From Enterobacter quasihormaechei (GTDB taxonomy: Bacteria; Pseudomonadota; Gammaproteobacteria; Enterobacterales; Enterobacteriaceae): 64,000 bases of DNA. The number at the start of each line of letters is the position of its first letter. Position 1 is the first letter of the stretch. The DNA lies in NCBI RefSeq assembly GCF_004331385.1, contig NZ_SJON01000002.1:467766-531765 (forward strand), written 5' to 3'. The notes under the pieces are model-generated. The model searched no databases, was not told where the DNA came from, and saw only the letters and a list, made by a program, of their open reading frames with translations. Of the stretch, positions 63,979 to 64,000 are shown in pieces. A program made the position numbers and the translations under genes.

Positions 63979-64000
63979 TTCGTAGGCCCGGTAAGCGCAG
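63979..64000. repeat. Partial REP at the window edge
   Basis: CGTAGGCCCGGTAAGCGCAG is the first half of a REP element, cut by the end of the window. Confidence 0.7.

Overview
The window is a chromosomal segment from a member of the Enterobacteriaceae. Gene order and protein sequences follow the E. coli yqjA-to-argG region closely, with deviations that fit an Enterobacter-like genome better than E. coli or Salmonella. That taxonomic call is inference from remembered synteny, since no database could be searched. Nearly all genes are intact. REP/BIME palindromes fill many intergenic gaps.

Layout. (1) 1-4316: envelope and stress genes yqjA(end)-mzrA, yqjCDEK, yqjF, yqjG, yhaH. (2) 4357-8766: yhaJ regulator, yhaK pirin, and the anaerobic cysteine-use pair cyuP-cyuA. 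(3) 9040-10392: an AT-rich three-gene cassette (STM2901-like protein, DUF1493 protein, orphan T6SS tube protein Hcp) in the position where E. coli has tdcG-tdcF. (4) 10449-17348: the threonine/serine fermentation operon tdcABCDE on the minus strand, followed by an AT-rich control region and rnpB (18018-18394). (5) 18427-23248: galactarate/glucarate catabolism garL-garR-garK and divergent garD, without garP. (6) 23310-31669: the N-acetylgalactosamine locus agaR / kbaZ-agaVWEFA / agaS-kbaY with clustered AgaR-type operators. (7) 31787-36448: a MalX-like PTS EIICB, a MalY-like PLP enzyme and an exported GH36-like glycosidase appended to the aga genes. (8) 36516-49833: the conserved rsmI, lpoA-yraN-diaA-dolP, yraQ, yraR, yhbO, yhbP, yhbQ, yhbS, ubiT, ubiUV, yhbW, mtr block. 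(9) 49976-62293: the minus-strand translation and RNA-decay cluster metY-rimP-nusA-infB-rbfA-truB-rpsO-pnp-nlpI-yrbN-deaD. (10) 62581-63927: argG with a pair of ARG boxes.

How the genes work together. Amino-acid catabolism (cyuPA, tdc) and sugar-acid or amino-sugar catabolism (gar, aga) form the flexible metabolic half of the window. The tdc, gar and aga control regions each carry a CRP-like site. The second half is mostly housekeeping: peptidoglycan synthase activation (lpoA), outer-membrane integrity (dolP), oxygen-independent ubiquinone synthesis (ubiT, ubiU, ubiV), transcription-translation coupling (nusA, infB, rimP, rbfA) and RNA decay (pnp, deaD, nlpI).

The points most worth following are the Hcp/STM2901/DUF1493 cassette replacing tdcF-tdcG, whose DUF1493 protein resembles an acyl carrier protein without the carrier serine, and the malX-malY-GH36 extension of the GalNAc locus.
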